Of a DNA stretch of 64,000 nt, positions 42,801 through 57,100 are shown piece after piece. The first letter of the stretch is position 1. Every line of letters begins with the position of its first letter. The notes beneath the pieces are model-generated. The model was not told the DNA's origin and did not search any database. It saw only the letters and a program-made list of their open reading frames with translations. This DNA is from Chamaelirium japonicum. Its lineage: Eukaryota > Streptophyta > Magnoliopsida > Liliales > Melanthiaceae. Made by a program: the position numbers and the translations under genes. The DNA lies in contig OX393549.1 of the NCBI GenBank assembly GCA_947650365.1, forward strand, positions 33,931,075 to 33,995,074, written 5' to 3'.

Positions 42801-44976
42801 TATTTATGGATTGTTCCTCAAGTATATCTACAATACTGGGTCCTTGCTCTATACCATAATTTGTAAAACCTTCATGCTGTGCATTACTAGAACTTTCTTT
42901 AATTTCCTTCTCAAGCAAGTCCCACAGCCAAGTCTTTTGCTGAATTTGGGAAAAGGAATCTGGGAGCACTGTATCTGAGGGAAACTGGAGTACATTTTCA
43001 AGAAGCTTTGCATAATCAGCAATACAATCCGATGCCAACATATTCTTGGAGAGAAATTTTCCATTAAAAGCAATAGTATGAGCTAGCGTCGATAGCTTCT
43101 TATCTTCTACTAAGAGTGAGAAAGCTCTAGCCAATGAGTCTGGCTGACTGGGATTAAAGACTACAGCATGAACATTCTCAACAACCTGTAAGGCAATTCC
43201 GTGTTAGGAAAAATACTTCAAAATAATATGTTAAGAAGAAGATAAAGTAGTTAATACAGTAATAAAGCTCACATATTTCTTTATTATTGCTATATCAGGA
43301 ACAATGATGGGAATTTCAAAGGACATGGCTCGCACTAACAGTGGGGGAAAACTCTGTTCTTCTAGGGAGGACCCATACAGAACAATATCGGCCATCAATA
43401 GCAAACTGTTGATATCAGCATCAATACAACAGTTCCTTACAGAATCATCAGGAAATCCGGTGTGAGAAGCAAGTTCCTGCTCCAACAGTATAACATATCA
43501 ATTCGTTCCATTGACTGCTAAGCATAAATTATTGAAGTATTAAAATCCATGAAAAGTGAAACAGGAAATGCATATCTTAACTTGAAAGAATGGATTAGAA
43601 AAGCATATACACAAGGAAGTGAAAATACCATAAAAGGCCAATTTATCATGAAGTTTCTTAACATAGGCAAGAAGAGACCTTGTGGACTTTTAGTCCAACG
43701 ATAAACACATCCTGCAACTTAATGGCTAAAATGTTTTACACATTGACAGCTATAATAACAAATGACGACTACAATAGAAATAGAGTGAAAAATCAAGGAG
43801 GATGGCGCCGAGAATGATTGAGCAGGGTCTAAATTGGGGTGACACTGACAAGATAGCATCAGAGCAGAAGCACATAGAGTCAAAAATTTTCTATATGGGA
43901 AAGAGAACAGAGTCTGGAGGCATCACGAGATAGGATCCGCCAATCCGATATTGCCAGCATCAAGGTGGGAGCGATCTTAACATTGGGCCAGGCATGTCCT
44001 GGATTTCCCAAGACGATCTTTTGCCTTATCAAAGCTACACCTCGATGGGAGAGGCAAAAAAAACTCTTCCAATTAGAAAGTTGTTAGCCAGAGAGGTCTT
44101 GTTCGAGATCCATGGTGGAACATTGGAAAGAGATGACAACGCTCTTGTTTCAGGTGTGGAGGTCTCAAGCATTTAGCATCCTACTGTCAAAATGATATTG
44201 AATATTTTATTTGAAAAAAGGGTTGCCAAAGACCATTTGTGTGTCCTTTGCCAATGGGCGATAGAATCCCCAACCAAGGAGCCTCTTCTTCTGGCCCCCA
44301 AGCAGCAGCCAAAAGATTTTTCATCTTCCTCAGAAGGGTCAGACTTCAAGGAAATATCATATGACCGTATCTTTATGGATGTAGCCACCTAAGACCTATG
44401 GTGTTTGCAATCTAGTTCAGGGATCCACATCCCCAAGAGTGTTGCCAGTCCATCTCCAAGGTGACTAAGGAAGAGATTGGTAATGGAAAGCAAAGAGAAA
44501 AGAAAATAAAAAAGTTCCTACTCATGGAAACCCATTTCGTGCATGGTCCTCACAATGTTGTTCAAAGGGGGCACTATACATGGAGTCAGTGACGTTAAAA
44601 TTTGTATACTGATCCGGTTGAATAAGGGGCTGTTTGGTATCATGCCGCGGGCACAATTCTGACCAGGATTTTGTGCCCGCGGCACAAGAACCTGTTTGGT
44701 TGGTGTAATAGGTTGAGTCTGTTCCGTGTGCCTAAGAATTACCGTGCCGCAGATCGAGAAATATCGGAACAGATTTTTATCGCTCCCCGGGTTGTGATAG
44801 TGGAACCCGAGCGAGACGTAGCATTTAACCGTGCCCCCCAAAACCTTGTTGTGCCCGACGGCCCCAACTGCCTATCTCAGAAATCCCAATTAGCGTCCTT
44901 ATCCCCCCAACTCCCTTTCTTCAGAAAACCTGATCGTCCTTATCCGCGGCACCATCCCGATCGGCCCCTTCTTCAG

Positions 44977-45022
<46 letters not shown>

Positions 45023-45083
45023 GAAAACCCGATCGGCCTCCTGTTATCCACGGCACCATCCCGATCGATCGGCCCTTCTTGAG

Positions 45084-45153
<70 letters not shown>

Positions 45154-48100
45154 CATTGCCGTTGTGGATGTCGGTAGAAGATGAGTTTTGGAGAACTCTC
45201 CGGACCAAACCTTGTGCCAAACCCATCCCATAAGAGAATTCTCACATGGATTCCACTCCAATTCCACACAGGCTCGCCCAAAAATCTCAGATTTCTAAGA
45301 GAAAATCTGGGAATTGTAGAGGAATTCTCAAATGGGTTCCTTTTAGTTCGACCCAGAGTCACCCGAACATCTCAAATTTATAGCAGAAACCAAAAATCTC
45401 ATATTTCTAACAGAAAAATCTAGAAATTGTGGAGGAATTCTGAAATGGGTCCCTCAAGTTCGACCCATGCAGGCTCACCCCAACATCTCAGATTTCTCTT
45501 GGGTTCCCTCCAATTCCACCCAGACCCTCTCAAACATTTCAAACTCCTACCAGGAATTCAGGATTTCTCATGTTAGGTGATGCAGGTATTAGTTTGCAAG
45601 TAGGCTGAACTTTAGATCTGGACATGGTCATTGTTAAATTGGACAAGTGCATGTGTCAATCATAAACCAGACCATTAATAAAAAAGAAGACGTTTAAGTA
45701 TATGAGAAGTAAAATTGAAAAATTTTAATTTAAAACTCAAGGAAAGAAAAAAAAGTTGAGTTTGAAATTTATGATCCATAATCATTAGAATCATTTTTTT
45801 TATTGATCCGTTGACCCTATCGTAATTGTATGTTCTATCTTACTGCATAACAAACACTATTTCTGTGTTTCTGTGTCAAAGAATCTGCTCTATCGTAAAA
45901 GTTAGGGGTGTTCATCGGTTCGGGTTGACCCGCCAAACCGAACCGAACCGGTCTATTTGGTTAGGGATCTCATTCCCCAAAATGGTCCTATTGAGATAGG
46001 GACAGCAGCTGGACGATTGGAGATCTCACAGCAACGTGACCAGATAGCCGATCTTCTTTATGCACATCGTCGAAATATTTGATTATGTTGACATATATTT
46101 TATTTTAAAATTTTATTATTAAAATATTAAATATTTTAAGAAGTCGAACAATATTTTAATTCTGTTTTTGAACAAATAATTTAGTTGTTGGATCGTGAAA
46201 TATTATTTTTTTAATTTTTTTGTCGTATGCTCTATCTTGCTACATACCAAACGCTATTTCTGTGTTTCTGTGCCAAAGAATCTGGGTTCAGTAAGATTTT
46301 TGTGCCATATACCAAACGCAGTTTTTACATAAGATTGTGCCATCACATTATGCTTGAGGCACAAGCCTTAGGCAAGAAACAGAGAAATGGCATGTGCCTT
46401 ATACCAAACAGCCCCTAAGGTTCTCCTAGTTACACAAAAAACAACATAATCTGCCTTCACATTTCGGGTATCTCCTACGATCCTACCACGCCTGAGCATG
46501 ATACTGTCACCATGGTGGCAGAGCAATACAAAGAAATTTCGAAGATAAACAATAGTTTGATAAGAAAGATGATCTAAATGATCTAATGGGGATTAGGTTC
46601 ACTCTGTCTCCGAACAAAATTTGGAAAAGAGAAACCCTTCTTAGATTTCACCCTTGAAGTTCTATGTTAAAAACCTCAGTCGCCGAAGCCATCTCCAGAG
46701 AACTGATGAGGCATTAGTTAGAATCTTGAGTCCCTAGTCTTCAAAGTCAACCTTTGTAACCAGCTGCTCCACTACCACAACCACTATTGATCAACATCAT
46801 TGGCACATGACTCGGGTAACACATTAGGGGTCGTCACAAATTCGCGTTAGGATCGTCAAGTCGATAGCTTCATTCGAAATGAACGAAAGGTGCATTCCCT
46901 CTCTAAGACTATAGACAATGAAAAAATCATTGTCTAAATCCCACATAACGCGGCCCAACCCACTAATGACAAGAGCCCCTCAAATCCTAGAGCCCGTATG
47001 GAAACCCGCTACAAACAAGGTCCAAACCCAGCTCAAAAAATCAGGGCCCAAGCCCAACCCAAAAAGAGGGCCGGATGGGCCCACCTTCAAGTGGGGCCCA
47101 CCGGGCCCTCCTTCAATCCGCACAGCCCCCCTCCCCTTAGGGAGGTGCGGCCGGCCAAAAAACGAAAAGAAAAAAGGAAACACCTAAGGGTGGTAGTGCG
47201 CACGTGTGGATCTGTACTGATCCCACCATCCGACGGACAAAACACATGATCATGTTGTCATCGATCGAAGTGCAAACTTGGCTCGAATCATGAAAAGATA
47301 GAGCGTAAATCTAGTCCATAACTACTTGAGACAAAAAATAAAAAATAAAATAAATACGATCAAATACCCAAATAAAACAATGGATAGATCCCAAGTAGTT
47401 ATGGGGAAAGATATTCAAGGGAATTAAAAAGATTATACTATATCTCTCTCATTCCCTCCCCTTCACCTATAAATAGAGGCTTTGCAAAGAAGAAGGAGGC
47501 CCTACGCTCGAAGACTGGAGGCTTCACGAGGCATGGGCAAGCAAACACATCCCACAAGGAATAGCTTGGTCCATAAAAATTCATCATCAACATTAAGTCT
47601 TGCACTTGAAGGCCAAAGGCTACAGAAAGGTGGCCACGCATATCCCCAATGGGGATCCCTAGTTGAGTCTACACGCCCTTCACCATGAAGCAACGCACTT
47701 GAAGATCGAAAGACTCCGCTTCGTCCACGAAGAAGAAAGCCCGGAGAAGTAGATCCGACCGACGCTACACCCATCGTCATCGAAGGCCGTCCTACACCTG
47801 TCTCCATCAAGAAGGTTCACAAATCCAGAACTAAGAATCGGAATGCAAGGAACGTGGAGGCTCTGCAAAGAAGGAGGCTCCTACGCTCGAAGACCAGAGA
47901 CTTCACGACGCACGGGCAAGCGCATCCCACTGGGAATAGCTTAGCCCATAAAAGTCCTCATCAACAAGATGCCTCACACTTGAAGATCAAAGGCTCCGCT
48001 CCATTCACGAACAAGAAAGCTTCAAGGAGACCAGAAGTCTAGAAGCCAGCGCTACACCCGTCATCTTCAAAACCAAAGAAGACTCCCCTCCATCCACGAA

Positions 48101-51100
48101 GAAGAAAGCTTGGAGAAGTCCAGAAGCCGGCGCTACACCTGTCGTCTTCAAAACCAAAGAAGACTCTCCTCCATCCACGAAGAAGAAAGCTTGAGGAGGA
48201 AGACCAAAAGCCAGTGCTACATCCGTCGTCTTCAAAGCCAAAGTCAGTGCTAAAATCGCCGTTCATTAAAACTCCACAAATGGAGGAAGTCCGGAGAATA
48301 AAAAGACTCGGAGACATCGTCATCGGCATCGGAGGCTAAGATCAAACCAGAGCCAAAGCAAAGCCCGCGTGCCGAAGCAACGCAAGTGCCAAAGTCGATA
48401 AATTACGAAGAACGACGAGCAAAACAACGCACGTTATATCCAAACACGACATAAAGCCCAGAAGAACAAAAGCACCCCAAGCCTCTCTCCATCCACGTTC
48501 AAGCGCAAGAGCCGAAGCAAAGCCACGCCAAAGCAAAGCCGAAGCCAAACTACGGAAGCCAAAGTCAAACGTCGGTAGCAAGATCGAAGCCGAAGATTAA
48601 CGATCAAGGACACTGAGGTCGAGCAAGAGCCAAAGGATATATGATGATTGAGGAACGACGCCAATACCCCCTATCCAAACGACGCTCGAAGCATGGAAGG
48701 GATAAAAGCACGCCTAAAATCCTCTACCTCTCCAAAACTGTAAACCCTTATAAAGACAGAGCCGTGGGCAACCCATCCGAAGTCTCGCACGAAGATCCAT
48801 GGAGAAGGGGATCAAAGGGACTCTGCAAAGAATCTCTCCCACAATCTCCTGATAACATCTTCATCACCCCGACTCACCGCCCCCGAGACCAGGAGCGGTT
48901 GTAATCTCGTGAGAAGCAATAAAGACAAACCATCTTGCTGCGCCCACAGTGACAACTTCGTCGTTCCGAATATTTATCTTGATGGTGGCATTTAATCAAG
49001 GAGATATTCGAATTTGAATTGATCCCATTGACTGTTGATAAGTGCCCTAGTTTACCTGCTCTCCTTCGTAAGTTTTTCATGTCGCATCACATGTTTCGAC
49101 AGAGGTACATAATTTTGAAGATTTGAATGTGGGTTCCATAGATCCATAACTGAATCTGCTTACAAACGTCTCCCACGTTTTCATCTTAATCGTTGCTAAC
49201 AAATCTGCCGTACCAGGTCGCTAAGAACCTTTAACAGTATTGGTGGTGTAGAATATGGAGCCACAATGGTGTGGAGGAGTGTGGCCCTAGATGCTTAAAT
49301 ATGGTAGCCGTGAAAGAACTTGCAAAAAAAAAATTAAATAACCAATTTCTTGTGATGGAAGATGATAGCGCCAGCACGGATCTATCCATTTGACAAAACT
49401 TTTTGATTGCTAATACAATTTTGCATATCGCATGTGAATGTTGTTTTCAAATTTTGACTGATGTAGTGGGAGTCATGGTCTTTCTTACTTTAATCAGAGA
49501 TATGGAGTAAGGAAGAGTAAGTTTCTAGATAACTCTTAATCTAGCGTTTCTTTTCTTCAAATCTTCTGGGATGTAATGATGTTTTCTTCTAGTTATCGTT
49601 TTACGGAACCTATTCTTTTTGGTGGAAACTTAAGACGAGAAATTCTAGCTCTTTTAATGAAGTTGTTTTCTTGGAATGTACAAGGTACACTAAGGAATAT
49701 AAGGACTAAAAGACTCACGGATTGAAGAGATTGTCATTTCCTCTTTCTAAAATTAAAGGTAGGGTTTTATAGGGTCTAATAGAACATGGGAGAAGAGGAA
49801 AAATCTTCCCGAACGGGGGAGAGGGATCATGGTGCTCTCTAACGCGTAGGCCCTGCGGGAGAAGGGAAAGTTCGGGACTCTTTCTCCCTTGTGGAAATTT
49901 GTCTACTCTTCCGATTTAATTTGGACCCTCTTCCAAAGAACAATCAATGCTGTAATTAACCCTCAACACTTATCTTCTTATGCTTAAACTCCTTTCCATA
50001 CGTATCCATATACCCAAAAGACCAAAATACACACACCACACAGCATTAATTCTTGGAATCATTTAAAGAAATCTAAAAAATAGAAGCAAAAAAAACATCT
50101 AGAACCTATAAATTTACAAAAAAAACTCAACTAAACTTATTAATGACACGTAATGATCCCTTACAGGCCTCCAATTGACTCTTTACGCTCCCAATTTTGA
50201 CAGATGTTGCTGCCCCACTTGACCCCATTATTAGTGTTCTGAAAAAAAAGGGTCCAAGACATGGGGATCTATTGTCACCTTTGTTTTTTTATTTTAGCAG
50301 CAAATACTTTCTACAAAATTTCAAGGGATGTTTTCGTATGTCCCAATTGCTTAAAGTAATTTTGAATGTCAAATATACTGAAGATGCATGATTATACTGT
50401 AAAATTAGGCCAAGACAGCGATCTGACCAATGTTAGCTTTCAATTCTTCACAAGTTCCTCAAAAACAAAATTTGTACAAAAATATTCTCATTTATCTGGA
50501 AAATTATAAGAATTTACAATTTAGTTGTTCGCTTAGCTAAAAAGTTTAGGAGTTAAGAATGGAAGATAATCCACTATCTTGGAGCAATCGGCAACAATAT
50601 CAGGAGACTAAAAGGCTTACGAGTTGAAAGTTTAAATTATGTCGTTAAAGGGCAAGTTTATAATACGTAGTGCAATTTTCTCTTCTATGTGTATCTGCTA
50701 TCTCCTTTCTTTGGGTCCTCAATGCATATGATCAAACAGATTCATTGCATTAGGAGGAACTTTTTTTCGGAAGGAACTAACAATGCTAGCAGTGGGTATA
50801 ACGAAACCAGCTCAAAAACAGCTTAGGTGTTCTAAACCACAGGGAGAGGAATTGAGAACTTTTAGCCATATGGTGGGCAAGGCTTTGCCAGACATACCTA
50901 TAAGAAGAAACATCCAAAAGCTAAGAAGCACTGACACTGGTACGGGGACACGGGTACGACACGACACGGGTTCGCCGACACAGTAAATCCTAAAAAATGA
51001 GGACACGGGTACGGCGGGGACACGGCAAAATAAATGAATATTTTTAAATCTATATTTTATGTATGTTTGCAATTCATATATATTTCAATAACCGAAAAAG

Positions 51101-54100
51101 CCTCATAGAAAACAACTAAAATAAAAATTTAATACATATTGAATCGCTATCGTTAGTTACATCCAGCCCGATCGGTAAATCGCAGACATCTCTAAATGGT
51201 ATGGAAAATAACGGTTGTGTTTCAGTTTTGACTTCAACCTATCTGAAACCTCAGAAGATAAGATAAGTTAAAGTCAAACCTGAATCGTAACCGTCCATCA
51301 TAACCATCCTGACAAGTGAATCACACTCAGGCCCAAATGGCATGCAAAAGAATGGCTGCGATTCAGTTTTGGCTTCAACCTATCTGATTCTCTAAGGTTA
51401 TAATCTCAGAAGATCAAATAGGTTGAAACCAAAATTGAATCACCACAGCTTGTAACCTGACCCTATATCGAACAGTCCATCAACCCGCAGTGTCCCGAGT
51501 GTCCGAGGAGTGTCCGACCGTGTCCGACTCCCAGAAGCACGTAGGACACGGCACATGCGTGTCCAGTGCGTGTCCGGCGAGTGTCGGTGTCCGACACGTG
51601 TCCGACACGGGTACGGGAGGCCTGGGGAAGTGTCCATGCTTCCTAGTCCAAAAGAATCAAGTTAAACGTACAGTTGATTGTGTACTAATATGGAGTTTTG
51701 GAATGGTAGAACTACCAAATTTTAAATAGTCAGATGGATCCCTAAATCTAGATGGGCTATGATGCTTCTGTAATTATTTATAATGGCATGCGATTGTAAT
51801 GAATCTGTATACATGCAAGTTATCTAACAAGATATTAAAGCTGGATGGGATCTGAAACCCAGAATGTGTACCAATCAAGCACTTTTCGCGTTGACTGCTT
51901 TAGTTCTACATTTCAAATAGGGGAGGGTTTGATAAATATAGGTGGGATGATTCTCTTTTTGCTAAGTAATTATGGAATTGTTAAATTATCCTTAAGGCAA
52001 GGGTGTTTGCAGGTTAGTCAGTCATTATAAACTCCTCACTGTGCATTGCTTAAGAGAGAGAGAGATGTAGCTAATGCTACCTACAATTTGGATTTTCCTT
52101 TGACATTAAGTGTTTTAGATCCTTAGTACAAAGGAGCCTACAAAATAGGAAGTTTACGCCAATGTCCCCTGCTTGGCTGCTTCTTCTCAAACAACCAGTG
52201 ATTCTGGAAATCCAATATCAATTATCAACTGTCTCCTTGTAGATCCCATCTCATCTCTCCTTTCCTCCAACCATCTTTCCCCTTCCTCTTGTTCTTCTAA
52301 TTGTTACGCTTCTGCATTAGTTTCTGCACCAAGCATTCAGTTTAAGGTTTTTACGGCAGTAATCTTTTATACATTGCCCACAAAGTGTCTAGATCATACC
52401 TGCAAATATCCCTAGATATAGGCCATCAATTTGTAGCAGTATTCTATCAACTTCATGTTATATCTCCATTTAGCCATTGGTTGAAATCTTAAATTTGCAG
52501 ACTATCTACTGCAGCAATTAATTGTTTGATATGAACTCAATGGAACTAGTTATGTTGATATAAATAATTTATATTTATATTTATATTTGCAAAATTTGTT
52601 TCTTACTGCTAGGTCTTCCTGAACTCCAAAACTAAAACCTAGTTTTTCATGGGTTATAGTAAATTATCCTTATTCCACCCTAATACTGTATGTCATACTT
52701 TTCTTCAATTGTTGGTTGTTCAATCTCCTTGGTGATATATCAAGCACTGTTTTGGTATAAGACAGCCTACTTTATCAACATTATTGACAATCAAATGGTG
52801 AGACAATGTGGACCAGACCACAGATCTTCAGATTGTCTCCATTGAAGTTGATTTTGAATGATGGAAAGCAACAGTCTTCCTTGCTAGAAAGAGCTTGAGC
52901 ATCTAGGTAATGTTTAAGATTATGCATCTTATTTGGATTTAGGCAAGTTCTTCTACAGTAGAAAGAGGGAGAAGACTGTCCAACTTCCAAAGCTACCAGA
53001 AAGAATTTTCAGATGCGATGAGGAAGAAAGAAGAAAAAGACATACGGCTCAGACAGGAAACTAGGGGACAATCAGATAACATTTTCACACCAATGTTGTG
53101 GCGAACTGGTAATGTTGTTCGATATTCATTTGTCATTAATCAACTCTTTTTTTCTTTGTGTATGTGTGCTTACGTAACTTTGAGTCGTGGAAGATATTGG
53201 TATGACCACCTATCATGTAATTTTGTTTGTAATCAACAGGGAGGGATCTGCGAAAAAGCATCATTCATTTTGGATGGAATTCTAGTGAAAGACAGTGTAC
53301 TATGTTCCTACATACACAATAATAAAAATCCAACACGAACAGCAGAGAGATTAAAAGCAACTTCTCCTGCAGACGATTCTAGAGAAATTGTAAAAAAAAA
53401 CAAGTCTACCACTTCTCCTGCAGACAATAAAAGAAGAACACCTATTTGTAGTATCAGTATACATGCTTGAACAGTTTTCAGTTTCACAAAGAACGGTTTT
53501 CCCATCTTTCTGATAAACTAATAAGTACATGAAAAAAATATAGATCAACTTATCCAGATAGTTGTTTAAGCATTCCACACTCTAATCAGTTGAGCTTAAA
53601 TATCAAGAAACAATATATGCCCTTTTGAATGTGATTTCTTATCAGAAAAGCACAAGTTCTAACTCATCAATCTCTACCTGAAAACCAGAACCATGGGCTT
53701 CTGTGGAGTTTCCACACAAAAGGACAAATTTCATTGTTCCTCCCAGGCCTTTTATGCTTGTAATTGGTTTATATAATGAATTCATAATTGCAGCATAGTC
53801 CCATGGTAAACCCTCATAGAAGAAATAGCTCCCAGTAACTAGAACCGTCAGTTCATCCTTATTGGATACATTATCTTTCCGGAATTGATAACGTGAATGG
53901 GATGCAATATAGCTCTCAACTGCCCAGACGTCGACAGGAGATCCAGAAATCACATAAAAGTTTCCAGTATCCAGTGAAGTATACAACATCTGATATAAAA
54001 ACAATATACCAGTCAAAGAAAGACACTTGGTATCTGATACGAAATCAACTGTGTTTGCGACTACAGGAATTGGAAAGGAATAGGTTCCTACCGGGAGGGA

Positions 54101-57100
54101 GAAATCTGGAAACACCACAACATCAGCCCTACTAAAAGCAGTTTTCCACAAGGTAATAAGATGTTGCTGACCCAATGCTGCATAAGATGAAAGGCGCCTC
54201 CCAAGGGTGTCCTCTTGAACAAGCCATATGACAGGTATGTAACAGAAAGGATCCTGCATAAGGCTGCACAAAATATACAATTCACATGTTGTATCATCAA
54301 GTACTTCAACACTCAGAAGTGCTCCAAAGCACATGCAACATAAGAAACATATGCAGTCACGAATTTATAGATTAAATTTGTCAGTAACAGAATCTAATCA
54401 ATTTCATAAACTGATTCAAAGAAGAGCTGATTATGTACTGGGGATATTAGTATTATTATTGGAAATACGGGCATATTTCTATCTGTAGATAGTGTGTATG
54501 ATAAAACACGGCAAGTAACCAAACTTTGCCCATGAACTTAAGGGATATAAAACAGAACAATTACATCATGATGAGGCGATAGTAAAGAGACCCAAGAGCA
54601 ATATTCTGTATTATTTCTCAAATTACAAGTGGATGGGACAAACTGGAGCCTAAAATCAGATTATAATGGTAATGAATGATTGATTGTCAAGTTCTATAAT
54701 ATACTTTAGCCAATAGTCAATATTTCCACATGTTTTGTGAAGTAGTAGCATTAATTACCATCATCATGTAGGCATGAACTATGGGACACAAACATAGATA
54801 ACATTATGACAAAAAAAAGGAAGTAGATCTTAGAAGCCATATACAACCCACATCTCGCCATTATTCACATTAAACTGACCTATTACAATTACTAATTTAA
54901 AAACACCAGTATGCCATTATTCACTTTAATGATCTGTCATAAAAACCCAATGCAAAAATCAATGCAAAAAAACAAAAAATTTGGGGCACACACATATATA
55001 GAAAATTTTCAATTGTCTTACAAGAAATAGTTGAATATATAAAGAGAATGGAGGGTGCATTAGAAGATAATAGACGTACTATAAAAAATCTCGTTTCATG
55101 GATCTACAAGGAACTAGAAGCATATGAAACTTGAAGGAATTCAAGTCCCAATAGGGATCTCAACAAGCAACACCAAATGTTCAGCACAAAAACAGAAGAA
55201 AGAGCACAAAACTGTATACATAACTACATGAGAGGAAAAGCAGAGATATAGTAAATGAGAGGAGAAGCAGAGATATAGACACTGTTAAAAGCAGTATGAC
55301 TGAAGATTGTAAGTTCTTGCAAATGGACGATGACAAAATGAATGGAAAAATAAATATTCCAAACAATAGTTAACAAGAGTTTGAAAGCAAATTAGACTAA
55401 AAGGCAGTGCATGTTCACAACCATGAAATATAAGGAACTTAGATAAATATTTTGAAGCAAAATAAATTGGAACCAAATAAGTTCCAAAAACAAGAAAATA
55501 GTCAAATTAGTATTGATCTATACCTAAATGCATTATTTTTGTAAAATTCATGATATCAAACTACGTTATTCAATTTGTTTTCCTTGAGGATTTGAGTTCT
55601 CAAGTGATGATCTACTCCAGGGTCATAGTGTCCTTTTCGTGATGATTAAGGGCTTGAATTATATCACTAGTTTCTTGCAAGAACCATCCTAAGATAAAGG
55701 CTAACGGCTGGACTAAGTGTTCAAAGTTTTGTGAATGGAAGGGAATTTGTAATAAACTTATCCTTCAGGGACCTAGATGTAAATCAACATAAGTTTAAAT
55801 AATCACTCATGATAGTTATAGAAAGAGAGATAGTACTCATGATAGTTATGAAAGGGAGAATTATCGAGAAGTCGAAGATTGATCTACACTTGGAATTCCT
55901 ATCTCTATCCTTTATATGCACACTAGCCAAAGGGAATCGTCTCTCCTAGCAATGGGCACACATGATGCGCAAGCTAATCAAAACCTACTTTAGCATTGAG
56001 TAGATTTCCCAGCCTAAAACAATAGATTTGACCTAGTCAGTAGTCACAAAGGAACTTAGTGTCAAGTGAAACCTTGAGTAAGTGTCTACACAAAAAGGTT
56101 GGGCCAAAAAGGAAAATGAAACAATGATATGTGACTATGTCTAATACGAAATTGTTGTTGGTAAACCAATCGCACGATGAACATTCAGTTCAGACATCTA
56201 TTTTTTAAATTAATTATTTACGGACAGGTCCAAATAATTGATTGGAGTAAGTCGGTCTTCATATAAAGACAATTCTGGTTCCAGAATAAGGTATTTCAGT
56301 CGGCTTTCAAACAAGGGATCTCCTTGTCTAAGAAGATCAAACATAAAATTGAGGAAGAGAATTATCTAACTGATCAAACCCCTGTACATTCACTCTAGGA
56401 AACTTGATGTGTGCAACAGTATGTACGATAAACCTTATATTTATTATGTAGTTGGTATTATTCATGTTGTCAACGTAACTTCAGATACCTATACCGAGAT
56501 GCCGTGAAACACGTTTTGACTATTTAATTAGTAGGGATATGTGGTTGTGTATGGTCTTTTGGAATATATAGATAAGAATTTCTAGTTATCACTGGAATTC
56601 GTGTCCAAATGTAAGTAATGTTTTCACTTCAAATGGAAGAGCAGTTTATTGACAGTTCACCACAACATCCATTTTATATCCAACTCCACCACTATGTTGC
56701 ATTGAACAAGGTCTTGATATTGGATTGGTTTGTTAGGTGGAGAGACCAGCTGGATTCTATTGTAACAACATTAGGGTTATAACCCAAACTGATGAGCTCA
56801 GAAGCCAAAAAAAGATGAAGCGCACTTAATGAGAAAACCAAGCTACTCAATAACATTAACACCAAACCGAGCAATGGAACCAAGACCTTTTGGCAAGGAC
56901 CGTTGACCCATTCATCAAGCTATTACGAAGGAACATCCTCAATAAATCATTTTGAGGTGTGGGATTCAAGAATGTTACCTAAATAGATTTGAGTGTAACT
57001 AGACGTTTGTTAATATTGTACGCCCTAAAACCCAACTACTAGATGAATAAATGAGATACTTTGATTTTTGTCCCAATCCTTATGCATTATCACGTACAGG

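Larger units (their letters stand above)
44626..46415. mobile_element. PIF/Harbinger (Tourist-like) element, 1,790 bp
   Basis: Ends GGGGCTGTTTGGTAT and ATACCAAACAGCCCC are perfect inverted repeats; TAA is duplicated at 44623-44625 and 46416-46418, the duplication typical of PIF/Harbinger. The inside has GCCGCGGGCAC palindromes, two long (CT)n arrays and duplicated segments (around 45830 and 46225). No transposase frame. Confidence 0.85.
43840..52050 (+). mobile_element. Decayed LINE broken up by later insertions (composite)
   Basis: On the plus strand: a CCHC knuckle (44146-44187), an ORF2 endonuclease start (49657), RT-like pieces (50197-50390) and a later ORF2 motif (50690-50760), in the order of a plant LINE. 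Between them lie a PIF/Harbinger element (44626-46415), a solo LTR (about 46830-48948) and a hAT element (50921-51646). The LINE is the oldest layer of intron 5. Its outer limits are uncertain. Confidence 0.5.

Noticed and set aside
53018..53470. 150-codon plus-strand frame as a gene in intron 5
   Set aside because: No domain, no supporting context, odd composition; it spans two near-repeats and looks like chance.
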